This document shows, in pieces, positions 1 through 9,340 of a DNA stretch of 64,000 bases. This DNA comes from CAVUPF01 sp963803755. GTDB lineage: Bacteria > Actinomycetota > Thermoleophilia > Solirubrobacterales > 70-9. The translations under genes and the position numbers were made by a program. Location: the NCBI GenBank assembly GCA_963803755.1, contig CAWDNP010000007.1, positions 62,001 through 126,000 on the forward strand, read 5' to 3'. The first letter of the stretch is position 1, and the number at the start of each line of letters is the position of its first letter. The notes beneath the pieces were generated by a model that worked only from the letters and a program-made list of their open reading frames with translations, made no database searches and had not been told where the DNA came from.

Positions 1-1
1 G

Positions 2-607
2 ACCACCTACTACGTGCCGGCGATCATCGCCCTCTCGGTGATCGCCTCGACGGTGCAGAGTCTCGTGATGTCGCTGGTGATCGCCCGCGAAGGCGGACGG
101 CTGAAGCGTAGCCGGGGGACTCCGATGCCGCCTTGGGTCTTCATCGCTGGGCGGATCGGCAACTCGATCATCGTCGCCGTGATCATGCTGGTGCTGCTGG
201 CGGTGATCGGCCGGGTCTTCTACGGGGTGCCTATACCTTGGGGCGCCACACCGGCGATCCTGGTGACGTTGATCGTCGGCGCCGCCGCATTCTGCTGTCT
301 GGGCATCGCGCTGACCGCCGCGATCCCCTCCCAGGACGCCGCCGCCCCGATCGTCAACGCCCTGCTCTTCCCCCTCTATTTCCTCTCTGGCGTTTTCATC
401 CCGGAGAACGAACTTCCCAGCGGCGTCATCCACTTCGCCGACGCCTTCCCAGTTCGCCACTTCTTCGTGGCCTTCTTCGATGCTTATGTGCCGGCGGGAG
501 GCGGCCCCAGCATCAGCTGGGGAAACCTCGCGATCGTCGCCGTCTGGGGCGTCGCCGGCCTCCTTCTCGCAATCCGCTTCTTTCGCTGGACGCCCCGCGG
601 CGGTTGA
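2..607 (+). CDS. ABC-2 type transporter permease, C-terminal part
   Basis: This is the C-terminal 200 or so residues of an integral membrane permease of an ABC exporter. The reading frame is already open at the window edge, so the start and the N-terminal helices are missing. At least five hydrophobic stretches are visible (for example AVIMLVLLAVIGRVF and IVNALLFPLYFLSGVFIP). The last one, with the LSGVFIP turn followed by a loop before the terminal helix, is typical of ABC-2 permeases of the drug or polysaccharide exporter class. The matching ATPase would be expected upstream, outside the window. Substrate cannot be told. The stop is TGA at 605-607. Confidence 0.8.
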   Translation, partial: TTYYVPAIIALSVIASTVQSLVMSLVIAREGGRLKRSRGTPMPPWVFIAGRIGNSIIVAVIMLVLLAVIGRVFYGVPIPWGATPAILVTLIVGAAAFCCLGIALTAAIPSQDAAAPIVNALLFPLYFLSGVFIPENELPSGVIHFADAFPVRHFFVAFFDAYVPAGGGPSISWGNLAIVAVWGVAGLLLAIRFFRWTPRGG

Positions 608-652
608 GCAGACGACTTCCGGACGCCCGCCCCCTATAGCCTTCCCAGTCCC

Positions 653-1015
653 GTGTTGCATCACGTCCTCTTGGAGGTCTCCGACCTCGACCGGAGCTCT
701 TCGTTCTACGACTCGCTGCTCGCGCCGCTCGGTTGGCGGCGCCATTTCGACGAGGACCGGACGATCGGGTGGGGAATTGCCAAACCCGTTTTCTTCATCG
801 CTGCCCATCATGAGCCCAAGCCGGGATTCGGCTTGCTCAGCTTCTCGGGCCTGGGACTCGTCGCCGTGAAGGCGGCGTGGGAAGGTGGGATCGGTGCCGG
901 CGGCCTCAGCGTCAGCGAGCCCGGCGAGCGCCGCTCCTATGGCTCGGGCTCCTACTCAGGCTTCCTCAAGGACCCGGACGGCTATGAGATCGAGATTACG
1001 GTGGGCAGTGACTAG
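653..1015 (+). CDS. VOC (glyoxalase/bleomycin-resistance fold) family protein
   Basis: A 120-residue single-domain vicinal-oxygen-chelate protein. It begins with a GTG start followed by LHHVLLEVSDLDRSSSFYD, the usual first beta-alpha of the fold with its metal-binding His. It ends with FLKDPDGYEIEIT, the canonical last strand carrying the DPDG turn and the metal-binding Glu. These proteins form metal-binding dimers acting as lyases, dioxygenases or thiol transferases. The substrate cannot be inferred. It stands alone between the permease and gap, with only a short gap on each side. The family call is firm; the function is open. Confidence 0.8.
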   Translation: MLHHVLLEVSDLDRSSSFYDSLLAPLGWRRHFDEDRTIGWGIAKPVFFIAAHHEPKPGFGLLSFSGLGLVAVKAAWEGGIGAGGLSVSEPGERRSYGSGSYSGFLKDPDGYEIEITVGSD

Positions 1016-1050
1016 CATCGGCGTACAACGAGAAGGGAGGGCTTGACCTG

Positions 1051-2075
1051 ATGGCTGTGAAGGTCGGCATCAACGGCTTTGGGCGGATCGGGCGAAACAT
1101 CTTCCGCGCCGCACACGCGGCGGGGGCCGACCTTGAGTTCGTCGCGGTCAACGACCTCACCGACCCGGCGACCCTCGCCCACCTGCTCAAGTACGACTCG
1201 ATCCTGGGGCGCTTCGGCGCCACGGTCAAGGCGGGGGAGGCATCGATTTCGGTTGACGGCGCCGAGATCGAGGTCCTCTCTGAGCGCGATCCGGCCGCGC
1301 TGCCCTGGGCCGAGCGCGGCGTCGACGTGGTGATCGAGTCGACCGGGTTCTTCACCGCCCGCGAGGACGCCGCCAAGCACCTCGCCGCCGGGGCCAAGAA
1401 GGTGATCATCTCGGCCCGGCCAAGGAGCCCGACATGACCGTGGCGCTCGGCGTCAACTTCGACAGCGCCTATGACCCTGAGAACCACCACATAATCTCCA
1501 ACGCCTCCTGTACGACCAACTGCCTGGCGCCGCTCGCCAAGGTGCTGAACGACTCCTTCGGGATCGAGCAGGGCCTGATGACGACGATCCACGCCTATAC
1601 ATCCGACCAGCGCCTCCAGGACATGCCGCACAAGGACCTGCGCCGCGCGCGCGCCGCGGCGCTCAACCTGATCCCGACCACGACCGGCGCCGCCAAGGCG
1701 GTCGGCTTGGTGCTGCCGGAGCTAAACGGGAAGCTGAACGGGCTCGCGATCCGGGCGCCGGTCGCGATCGGCTCGGTCGTCGACCTCGTCTTCACGACCC
1801 CCGATCCGGTCGAGGTCCAGGAGGTCAACGCGGCCGTCAAGGCCGCCGCCGAGGGCCCCCTAAAAGGCATCCTCGCCTACACCGATGACCCGATCGTCTC
1901 CACCGACATCGTCGGCGATCCGCACTCCTCGATCTTTGACGCCGGCCAGACGATGACGATCGGCGACGGGCGCATGGTCAAGGCGGTCAGCTGGTATGAC
2001 AACGAGTGGGGCTACTCCAACCGCTGCGTGGAGCTGGCGGCGAAGGTGCTGGAGCCGGTCGCCGCCGGCGCCTGA
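1051..2075 (+). CDS. gap: glyceraldehyde-3-phosphate dehydrogenase (single-base frameshift in the sequence)
   Basis: NAD-dependent GAPDH of lower glycolysis, cytoplasmic. The N-terminal Rossmann motif INGFGRIGR and the catalytic SNASCTTNC are both present, and the end has the conserved SWYDNEWGYSNR. Frame is lost near 1414-1420: the first frame reads VIISARPRSPT and stops, while the rest resumes with MTVALGVN. Restoring one C in the run at 1414-1417 gives the family's SAPAKEPDMT and a 341-residue protein of normal length. A good ribosome-binding site (GAAGGGAGG) precedes ATG 1051. It heads the gap-pgk-tpiA-gpmI run. The lesion is probably a sequence error, as this would be an essential gene. 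Confidence 0.9.
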
Positions 2076-2088
2076 TCGCGCTGGGGCG

Positions 2089-3276
2089 TTGAGCTTCTCC
2101 AAGGCAAGCGTACGCGACGCCGACGTCGCGGGAAAGCGAGTACTGGTCCGGGTCGATTTCAACGTCCCGCTGGAGAACGGGCGGGTCGCCGAGGACACTC
2201 GAATCCGGGCGGCGCTGCCGACGATCGAGCTGCTGCGCGAGCGCGGCGCGGCGCTGGTGCTGGTCTCTCACCTGGGGCGGCCGAAGGGGAAGCCAGACCC
2301 GGCGCTCTCGATGGGGCCGGTGGGCGAGCGGCTGGCGGAGCTGCTCGAAGCTGAGGTGCACCAGGCACCATCGGTGGTCGGCGGCGACGTCGAAACGATG
2401 GCCCGGGGCCTTGGGCCGGGCGAAGTGCTGCTGCTGGAGAACGTCCGCTTCGAGCCGGGGGAGAAGGAGAACGACCCGGCCCTGGCCGAAGCGCTCGCCG
2501 GGCTCGCCGACCTCTACGTCAACGACGCCTTCGGCGTCGCCCACCGCGACCACGCCAGCACCGCAGGGGTGGCGCGCCTTCTGCCGGGATACGCCGGCCT
2601 GCTGCTCGAGCGGGAGGTGGACGAGCTGACCGCGGTGGTCGAATCCCCGCGGCGGCCGCTCCTCGTCGTTATCGGCGGCGCCAAGGTCTCCGACAAGGTC
2701 GCGGTGATCGATCGCTTCCTGGAGCTCGCCGATCGCATCCTGATCGGCGGCGCGATGTGCTTCAGCTTCTTTCGGGCACAGGGGATCCCGACCGGCGACT
2801 CGCTGGTCGAGGAGGAGGGTGTGGCGCTGGCGGCGGAGGCGCTGGAGCGGGCCGAGGACTCTGCATGTGAGCTGGCGCTGCCGGTCGACCTGGGCCTGGG
2901 GGAGCGCTTCGACGCCGCGGCGGAGCGCCGCGAGAGCGACGGTGTCGAGGTGCCCGACGGCTGGATGGGGCTCGACATCGGCCCGCGCACCGCGGTCGCC
3001 TACGCCGAGGCGATCGCCGCAGCCGGCACGGTGCTGTGGAACGGACCAATGGGCGCCTTTGAGTTGGAGGCATTCGCGGCGGGGACGCGCGCCGTCGCCG
3101 AAGCGGTGGCGGAGGCCCCCGGCACGACGGTGGTCGGCGGCGGCGACTCGGTCGCGGCGCTGCAGCGGTTTGGACTTGGTGAGAAGGTGGACTGGCTCTC
3201 GACCGGAGGAGGAGCGTCCTTGGAGCTGCTGGAGGGAAAGGAACTGCCGGGAGTGAGGGCCCTCATCGATGCCTGA
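2089..3276 (+). CDS. pgk: phosphoglycerate kinase
   Basis: Transfers phosphate from 1,3-bisphosphoglycerate to ADP in glycolysis; monomeric cytosolic enzyme. The protein of about 395 residues is full length. RVDFNVPL near the N-terminus and GGGDSVAAL near the C-terminus are the signature substrate and nucleotide loops, and LLLENVRF and NDAFGVAHR are also present. I chose TTG 2089 because homology begins at LSFSKASVRD; the frame is open further upstream but that part overlaps gap and is not pgk-like. The end overlaps the tpiA start by 8 bp, which supports translational coupling. Confidence 0.95.
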   Translation: MSFSKASVRDADVAGKRVLVRVDFNVPLENGRVAEDTRIRAALPTIELLRERGAALVLVSHLGRPKGKPDPALSMGPVGERLAELLEAEVHQAPSVVGGDVETMARGLGPGEVLLLENVRFEPGEKENDPALAEALAGLADLYVNDAFGVAHRDHASTAGVARLLPGYAGLLLEREVDELTAVVESPRRPLLVVIGGAKVSDKVAVIDRFLELADRILIGGAMCFSFFRAQGIPTGDSLVEEEGVALAAEALERAEDSACELALPVDLGLGERFDAAAERRESDGVEVPDGWMGLDIGPRTAVAYAEAIAAAGTVLWNGPMGAFELEAFAAGTRAVAEAVAEAPGTTVVGGGDSVAALQRFGLGEKVDWLSTGGGASLELLEGKELPGVRALIDA

Positions 3277-4021
3277 GCGCACCCCCTACATCGCCGCCAA
3301 CTGGAAGATGCACAAGACGGTCGCGGAGGCGGCGCGGTTCGTCGATGCCCTGTTGCCGCGGATCGCCGGCACCCGAAGCGACGTCGTCATCTGCCCACCG
3401 TTCCTCGCCCTCGGCGAGGTCGTGGAGCGCTCACGTGGGAGCGCCGTGCGGGTCGGCGCCCAGAACATGCACGAGGATCGCTCGGGCGCCTTCACCGGCG
3501 AGGTCTCAGCGCCGATGCTGGTCGAGGCCGACGTCGAGGCGGTTCTCCTCGGTCACTCCGAGCGCCGCCGCTACTTCTGTGAGACCGATGAGGCGCTGGC
3601 GCGCAAGGTCCCGGCGGCGCTTGCCGCTGGCCTTGAGCCGATCCTCTGCGTCGGCGAGGTCGAGGAGGAGCGCGACGCCGGCCAGACCGAAGCCGTGCTC
3701 GAGCGCCAGCTCCAGGCCGACCTGGCCGCGGTCGATGCGAGCGACCTCTCCCGCGTCGTGATCGCCTATGAGCCGATCTGGGCGATCGGCACCGGTCGCA
3801 CGGCGTCCCCCGAGCAAGCACAGGAGGCGATCGCCTTCGCCCGCGAGACGCTGGGCGACCTCGGAGCTTCGGCCGAGCGGGTCCGCATCCTCTACGGCGG
3901 CTCTGTCAAGCCCGGCAACGCCGGCGAGCTGATGGCCCAGCCCGACGTCGACGGGGCGCTGGTCGGGGGGGCCAGCCTCGACCCCGGCGATTTCGCCGCG
4001 ATCGTGGAGGCTGCCGGTTGA
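3269..4021 (+). CDS. tpiA: triosephosphate isomerase
   Basis: Interconverts dihydroxyacetone phosphate and glyceraldehyde 3-phosphate. The 250-residue TIM barrel starts ANWKMHK (active-site Asn and Lys). It carries the catalytic His in LGHSERR and the catalytic Glu in VIAYEPIWAIGTG, and ends with the phosphate-binding YGGSVKPGN and GALVGGASL loops. ATG 3269 lies inside the end of pgk and the stop overlaps the TTG start of gpmI, so the three genes form one transcript with coupled translation. Confidence 0.96.
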   Translation: MPERTPYIAANWKMHKTVAEAARFVDALLPRIAGTRSDVVICPPFLALGEVVERSRGSAVRVGAQNMHEDRSGAFTGEVSAPMLVEADVEAVLLGHSERRRYFCETDEALARKVPAALAAGLEPILCVGEVEEERDAGQTEAVLERQLQADLAAVDASDLSRVVIAYEPIWAIGTGRTASPEQAQEAIAFARETLGDLGASAERVRILYGGSVKPGNAGELMAQPDVDGALVGGASLDPGDFAAIVEAAG

Positions 4022-5538
4022 CCGACTTGCCCTTCCCCTCACTGGCGCTGGTCATCCTCGATGGCTGGGGCTTGGCCGAGCCGGGTCCAGGCAATGCGAT
4101 CTCACTTGCTGAGACCCCCGTCTTTGACCGCCTCTGGGCCGGCTTTCCCCACACCCAGCTCTCCGCCCAGGGCCCCGACGTCGGGCTTCCCGACGGGCAG
4201 ATGGGCAACTCCGAGGTCGGCCACTTGAACCTCGGCGCGGGGGCGATCGTCAAGCAGGACCTGGCCCGGATCGATGACGCGGTCGCCGACGGCAGCTTCT
4301 TTGAGAACGAGGCCCTGCTGGCCGCCTGCGAGCGCGCCCGCAAGAGCCCGCGGGGTCGCCTGCACCTGCTCGGCCTGCTCTCCGACGGCGGTGTGCACTC
4401 CGGCTGGGAGCACATTGAGGCGATGATCGAGCTGGCCTCCCACGAGGGGGTGCCCGACCTCGTCTTCCACGCCTTCACCGATGGCCGCGACACCCTCCCG
4501 CACGGCGGGCAGACCTACCTCTCCGAGCTGGAGCGCTGGCTGCGCCACGCCGGCCGCATCGCCACCGTGAGCGGCCGCTACTACGCGATGGACCGCGACA
4601 CCCGCTGGGAGCGGACCAAGCTCGCCTACGACGCGATCGTCCACGCCGAGGGGCTCTCGGAGGCGAGCGCCGAGGAGGCGATCGACTCCTCCTATGAGCG
4701 TGGCGAGACCGACGAGTTCGTCAAGCCGACCGTGATCGGCGACTACGATGGCGCCGTCGAGGGCGATGTTGCGATCTTCGTCAACTTCCGCCCCGACCGG
4801 GCCCGGCAGATGACGCGTGCCCTCGCCGAAACGGGTTTTGAGGAGTTCTCCCGCTCCGGTGGCCCGCTGCTTAACCTGACCACGATGACCGCGTACCGCA
4901 AGGGCTGGCCCTACCCGGTCGCCTTCGCGGAGTCGCGGCCGAAGACGACCCTGGCCGAGACGATCTCGGCGGCCGGCGGCCGCCAGCTGCACGTTGCCGA
5001 GACCGAGAAGTACGCCCACGTCACCTACTTCTTTAACGGCGGGCGCGAGCAGGAGTGGGACGGCGAGGAGCGGTTCCTGATCGACTCGCCGCGCGACGTC
5101 CCCACCTATGACCATGCGCCGGAGATGAGCGCACGGGGGGCCGCCGAGGCGTTCGTCGGTCACTGGTCGGGCGGTGAGTACCGCTTCGGGATCATCAACT
5201 TCGCGAACCCCGACATGGTCGGGCACACCGGTGTGATCCCGGCGGCGGTGAAGGCGGTCGAGGAGGTCGATCAGTGCCTTGGGGACGTGGTCGCGGCGGT
5301 CGAGGCGACCGGGGGGGTGTGCATCGTCACCGCGGATCATGGGAACTGCGACCACATGCTCGAGCCGGACGGGTCCCCCAACACCGCGCACTCGCTCAAC
5401 CCGGTGCCGCTGATCATCACCGCCAAGGGTGTTGAGCTACGCGACCGCGGGATCCTTGCCGATGTCGCCCCGACCGCCCTCGAGCTTCTCGGCATCTCCC
5501 AGCCCGAAGCGATGACCGGCCGCTCGCTGATCGCGTGA
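4018..5538 (+). CDS. gpmI: 2,3-bisphosphoglycerate-independent phosphoglycerate mutase
   Basis: Converts 3-phosphoglycerate to 2-phosphoglycerate using two Mn ions; alkaline-phosphatase superfamily. The 506-residue protein is full length. It begins LVILDGWG, has the phosphoserine nucleophile in QMGNSEVGHLNLGAG, and has the metal ligands of VTADHGNCD near residue 440. The start is TTG 4018, sharing TTGA with the tpiA stop. The stop TGA is shared with the GTG start of tgt. The cofactor-independent form is common in actinobacteria of this lineage. Confidence 0.95.
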   Translation: MTDLPFPSLALVILDGWGLAEPGPGNAISLAETPVFDRLWAGFPHTQLSAQGPDVGLPDGQMGNSEVGHLNLGAGAIVKQDLARIDDAVADGSFFENEALLAACERARKSPRGRLHLLGLLSDGGVHSGWEHIEAMIELASHEGVPDLVFHAFTDGRDTLPHGGQTYLSELERWLRHAGRIATVSGRYYAMDRDTRWERTKLAYDAIVHAEGLSEASAEEAIDSSYERGETDEFVKPTVIGDYDGAVEGDVAIFVNFRPDRARQMTRALAETGFEEFSRSGGPLLNLTTMTAYRKGWPYPVAFAESRPKTTLAETISAAGGRQLHVAETEKYAHVTYFFNGGREQEWDGEERFLIDSPRDVPTYDHAPEMSARGAAEAFVGHWSGGEYRFGIINFANPDMVGHTGVIPAAVKAVEEVDQCLGDVVAAVEATGGVCIVTADHGNCDHMLEPDGSPNTAHSLNPVPLIITAKGVELRDRGILADVAPTALELLGISQPEAMTGRSLIA

Positions 5539-6749
5539 GGAGCGACTCGAGCCGACTTCGGTTCGAGGTCAAGGCCCGAGACGGGACCGCGAGGACCGGG
5601 ACCCTGCACACCGCCCACGGACCCGTCCAAACGCCCGCGTTCATTCCGCTAGCGACGAAGGGGACCGTGCGTGGCTTGGACTCCACAGAGGTGGCCGGGC
5701 TGGGCTATCAGATGGTGCTGGGGAATACCTACCACCTGCTTGTCTCGCCAGGGCCGCAGAGGATTGCTGCTGCGGGTGGGCTGCATGGGTTCATGGGGTG
5801 GGAGCGGGCCCTGATCACCGATTCCGGTGGCTTCCAGGTCTTCTCGATGGCGCACGGGGGAGTTGCGAACGAGGTGAAGGGAAGTGGGCGCCAGGGAGGA
5901 GGGCAGGGGTCAGGTGTCTCGATTGATGAGGAGGGGGTCCGATTTCGCTCCTACAGGGACGGCGCACCTCTGTTCATCTCGCCTGAGGTCTCGATGGGGG
6001 TGCAGGCGAAGCTGGGATCAGACATCGCATTGGCCTTTGACGAGTGCACCCCGTTTCACGCCGACCGGGAGTACACGGCTCGATCGACAGAGCGGACGCA
6101 TCGATGGCTCGATCGCTGCCTGCGCTGGCATGAGGAGAGTGGGCCGCCGCACCAGGCCGTGTTCGGGATCGTCCAAGGTGGGGTCCACGAGGACCTGCGG
6201 CGCGAGTCGGCACAGGCGGTCTCTGAGGCGGCGCTTGACGGCCTGGCGATCGGCGGCACCCTGGGGCGTGACAAGGCGGAGATGGGCGAGGTGCTCTCCT
6301 TCACCGCGGCGCTGCTGCCCGAGCCCGCGCCCAAGCATCTGCTCGGGATCGGCGAGGTCGATGACCTGCTTGCCGGCATCGCCCTCGGCCTCGACATCTT
6401 CGACTGCGCGGTCCCGACCCGCCTCGCCCGCCACGGCGTCGCACTCGCCCCGAGCCCTGAGACCCGCTTCCGCCTCGACCTGCGCAAGTCCGGCTGGGAG
6501 GGCGACCGCAGCCCCCTCGTCGAGGGCTGTCCCTGCCCCGCCTGCCAACACCACGACCGCGACTACATCAGCTACCTCTCCCGCGCCGAGGAGCTGACAG
6601 CGCTCCGCCTGATCTGTCTCCACAACCTCACCTACATGCAAGAGCTGACCGCACACGCTCGCGCCGCCATTGCCGCCGGCGCTTTTGGCTCCTTCTCCTC
6701 CGAGGTCTCCGCCGGAGACCCCCCCTGGGCTACTTCGTGTTCTTTTTGA
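5535..6749 (+). CDS. tgt: tRNA-guanine transglycosylase
   Basis: Exchanges guanine-34 of GUN-anticodon tRNAs for a queuine precursor. The 404-residue barrel carries DSGGFQVFSM (catalytic Asp), FDECTP, and the nucleophile in IFDCAVPTR. The zinc site C-x-C-x2-C plus a distant His is in CPCPACQHHD followed by CLHN. A Gly/Gln-rich insertion follows VANEVKG near residue 115, where the usual enzyme has only a short loop. GTG 5535 overlaps the gpmI stop by four bases. The end overlaps the convergent kinase gene by about 20 bp, so the last residues may be a run-on. Confidence 0.93.
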   Translation: MRSDSSRLRFEVKARDGTARTGTLHTAHGPVQTPAFIPLATKGTVRGLDSTEVAGLGYQMVLGNTYHLLVSPGPQRIAAAGGLHGFMGWERALITDSGGFQVFSMAHGGVANEVKGSGRQGGGQGSGVSIDEEGVRFRSYRDGAPLFISPEVSMGVQAKLGSDIALAFDECTPFHADREYTARSTERTHRWLDRCLRWHEESGPPHQAVFGIVQGGVHEDLRRESAQAVSEAALDGLAIGGTLGRDKAEMGEVLSFTAALLPEPAPKHLLGIGEVDDLLAGIALGLDIFDCAVPTRLARHGVALAPSPETRFRLDLRKSGWEGDRSPLVEGCPCPACQHHDRDYISYLSRAEELTALRLICLHNLTYMQELTAHARAAIAAGAFGSFSSEVSAGDPPWATSCSF

Positions 6750-7936
6750 CCAAGTCCTTCACTTCTTCGACCACCTTTTCGACCGTGTTCCCCGCCACCT
6801 TGGTCACCCTCACCCCCGCCGCCTTATCCGTGGCGATGATCACCGCCGCGGCCACCGCCGCCGCGATCAGGACCAGGGCGATCAGGGCGAAGACGAAGCG
6901 CAGGAAGCGTGAGAACGCACCCCGCTTCCGGGCTTCGAGGGGCTGAACCGGCGGCTGGGGAGCCCGCGCCACCGGTCGCCTGGTAGGCGAGGTGGCCGGG
7001 CGGTACTCGGTCCGCTGGGCGTGGTCGATGCGCCGCGTCGCCGTTTCCCCGCCCAGCACCCGGGTCGGGGTGGAGCCTTCGCCGATCGGCAGGGTCACGT
7101 CCTCTCCCTGCAGGCCCAGCCGCAGGCCCCCGGCCAGCTCGTCGGCACTGGCGTAGCGGCGGCTCGGATTGCCCTCGAGCGCCCGAAGAACCGCCGCGCC
7201 CAGCGTCTCTGGCACCTCGTCGTTGTAGGTGCTGGGCGGCAGTGGTTTCTCGTTTTGCTGGCGCACCGCCAGCTCGGCCAGGGTCGAGCCCTCATACGGC
7301 AGCCGCCCGGTGAGGAACTGGTAGAGGACGACCCCAAGCGCGTAGACGTCGGTGGCCGGCGTAGCCTCCTCGCCGCGCACCTGCTCTGGCGCAAGGTAGG
7401 CGGCGGTGCCGACCACCGAGCCTACCTGGGTTATCCGGGTCTGCTCGATCGCCCGCGCGATCCCGAAGTCGGTCAGCTTCACGGTCATCTCACCGCCCCC
7501 CACCGGCCCGCCGACGATCATCAGGTTGCCCGGCTTGACGTCGCGGTGGATGATCCCGCGCCGATGCGCGTAATCGAGACCGGCGCAGGCCTGGATTCCG
7601 ATCTCTGCGGTCGTTCTCGCCGTCCAGCGGCCCCTGCTTTTGCAGGATCTGTGCCCCTGAGCGGCCCTCGACGTACTCCATCACGATGTAGTGGCGATCC
7701 TCATCGACGCCGGTGTCATAGACCTGGACGATGTTGGGGTGGATCAGCTTCGCGACCGCGAGCGCCTCACGACGGAAGCGAGCGACGAAGCGCTCGTCGT
7801 CGGAGAGATGCTCGGCCAGCACCTTCACCGCGACGGTCCGCTCGAGGATGCGGTCGGTCGCCCGGTAGACGGTCGACATCCCGCCCGAGCCCAGGCGCTC
7901 GCCGATCTCATAGCGACCGGAGAGGGTCTCGACCAT
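6730..7936 (-). CDS. membrane Ser/Thr protein kinase, PknB-like (frameshift)
   Basis: Eukaryote-type kinase reading right to left. ATG 7936 starts MVETLSGRYEIGERLGSGG (Gly loop), then AVKVL with the catalytic Lys. After a frame change near 7614 come HRDVKPGN, DFGIAR and a YLAPEQ activation segment. One transmembrane helix lies near the C-terminus (FVFALIALVLIAAAVAAAVI), followed by a short extracytoplasmic tail without PASTA repeats. An extra base next to AA/TT at 7614-7615 explains the break; removing it restores GETTAEIGIQACAG. The upstream lipoprotein gene ends in TGATG with this start, so the two are coupled. Substrates are unknown. Confidence 0.85.
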
Positions 7937-8491
7937 CACCGGTCTCCGCCTACCGGGGAGCCGGGGCCGACGCCACCGGAGGGCGGGCTGGTGCCGCCGC
8001 CTTCGGTCGTCGGTGTGGTCGGCGTCGTCGGTGTGGTGGTCGGCGTCGTCGGTGTGGTGGTCGTCTTGGTCGTGGGCGGTTCGCTCGGCGTCGGCTTGGG
8101 CTTCTTCGGCTTTTCTTCCTTCTTCGCCGGCTTGCCGGGCGTGCTTTCGGTCGTGGTTTCGTTCGTTTCGGTTGCTTCCGTCGTTTCTTCGCCGCACTTC
8201 GGAGACGACTGCGTTGAGCCGGGAGGCGCCTTCGCGCAGCGCCTGCTTCAACGTCTTATCGACGCCGCCGAGGGCGTCGATCTGGCTGCTGACCTGCTGG
8301 GCTGCGACTTCGGCCCCGATGCATTCGCCGCTTTGCGCCAGCCGCTTCACCTTGTCGAGATTGGACGTGATTTCACCGGCGGTGTCTCCCGGCAAAAGCT
8401 TGGCGCTGCTCCCGCTCCCGCAGGAGGCGAGGGCAACCGCGACGAGGACGCCGAGGGCAAGGGCGAGGAGTGATGCGCCTACGCGACCCAC
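7936..8491 (-). CDS. small lipoprotein with Thr/Pro-rich tail (frameshift)
   Basis: Starts at GTG 8491 with a hydrophobic leader ending in the lipobox VALASC, so it should be lipid-anchored outside the membrane. Residues 25-100 look helical (SNLDKVKRLAQSGEC). A frame change near 8194-8200 is needed. The downstream frame then reads KCGEETTEATETN and a Lys/Pro then Thr/Pro repeat tail, ending at TGA that overlaps the kinase ATG. Length is one base over a multiple of three, consistent with a single insertion, giving 184 residues. I do not recognise the family; coupling to the kinase suggests a linked sensor or cell-wall role (inference). Confidence 0.7.
8009..8068. repeat. short tandem repeat encoding Thr-Pro tail
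   Basis: The unit ggcgtcgtcggtgtggtggtc and shortened versions of it are repeated about three times. On the minus strand they encode the TTPTTPTTTP linker of the lipoprotein, likely a flexible cell-wall-spanning stalk. Confidence 0.7.
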
Positions 8492-8543
8492 GGTCCGAGT
8501 CTAAAGAACGACATAAATGCTGGATTTGCCCTGCAATCGACGC

Positions 8544-9284
8544 TCACGTGCCGGCGTAGAGGCGCTCGGCGAGGCGTTTTGGCAGGCCCGCGGCGAGGAT
8601 CGGCTCGGCGGCGCTGTCGATGTCGTAGCCGACGCGGTGAAAGCGGGCGGACTTCTCCCCGGTGTCCAGCTCCAGCCAGGCGGCACGCGGGTCCTCATCG
8701 CGTGGCTGTCCGACGCTGCCGGGGTTGAGGAGCCAGGCGCCGCGGCTGAGGTCGAGTCGCGCCGCATCGCCGCTTTGTCCGCCTCGGGTCCCACCCGGCA
8801 TGCCGGCGGCGGGGCGGTCGAAGAAGAGGGAGACGTGGGAGTGGCCGATCAGGCAGACGCGCTGTGGCTGGAGGTCGAGGCAGGCGTCGGCCTGCTCGAC
8901 CGAGAGGACGTACTCCCAGACCGGGTCGCGCGGAGAGGCATGGAAGAGTCCGATTCCCTCGCGCGAGCCTGCAGGCTCCAGTTCTCGCAGGAACTCAAGC
9001 GTCCGCTCGGTGACGCTCGCCTGCGTCCAGCGGACCGCCTCGGCCGCGGTCTCTGAGAAAGCGCCAACGTTCAGCACCCCGAGCACCGCCAGGTCATGGT
9101 TGCCGACCAAGCAGAAGTCGCAGCGCTCGCGAACCAGGTCGACACAGGCGTCCGGCTCGGCTCCGTAGCCGACCACATCACCCAGGCACCAGACCTCGGT
9201 GACGCCAGCCTCCTCGATCGCCCCGAGGACGGCTTCGAGCGCCGGTAGGTTGGAGTGGACGTCGCTGATTACGGCTGCACGCAA
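8544..9284 (-). CDS. metallophosphoesterase (YfcE/MJ0936-type)
   Basis: Calcineurin-like phosphoesterase of about 245 residues. The five metal motifs are in order: SDVHSNLPAL, GDVVGYG, GNHDLA, a mid-protein FHASP and GHSHV. These residues bind two metal ions, and such enzymes act on phosphodiesters or nucleotides; the substrate here is unknown. I place the start at TTG 9284 because homology begins at LRAAVISDVHSN; an in-frame GTG at 9308 is the alternative. Divergent from argS, with a gap of about 55 bp holding both promoters. Confidence 0.85.
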   Translation of the reverse strand: MRAAVISDVHSNLPALEAVLGAIEEAGVTEVWCLGDVVGYGAEPDACVDLVRERCDFCLVGNHDLAVLGVLNVGAFSETAAEAVRWTQASVTERTLEFLRELEPAGSREGIGLFHASPRDPVWEYVLSVEQADACLDLQPQRVCLIGHSHVSLFFDRPAAGMPGGTRGGQSGDAARLDLSRGAWLLNPGSVGQPRDEDPRAAWLELDTGEKSARFHRVGYDIDSAAEPILAAGLPKRLAERLYAGT

Positions 9285-9340
9285 GTGGGCCAGCGTACCC
9301 TGGCCCACCGCGCGGCCCGTGCCGCCGCAGGGCTCATACG

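Noticed and set aside
1051..2075. Programmed ribosomal frameshift in gap and others
   Set aside because: The breaks lie in unrelated genes at different motifs with no common slippery heptamer or pseudoknot; single-base error fits better.
1987..3282. Long antisense open frame across pgk (431 codons)
   Set aside because: A shadow of high GC content opposite a clear enzyme gene; no start context and no domain.
4102..5391. Long antisense open frame across gpmI
   Set aside because: Same reason; the plus strand carries a full-length phosphoglycerate mutase.
8009..8068. CRISPR-like array
   Set aside because: The short GTC-rich repeats have no spacers and encode a Thr/Pro linker.
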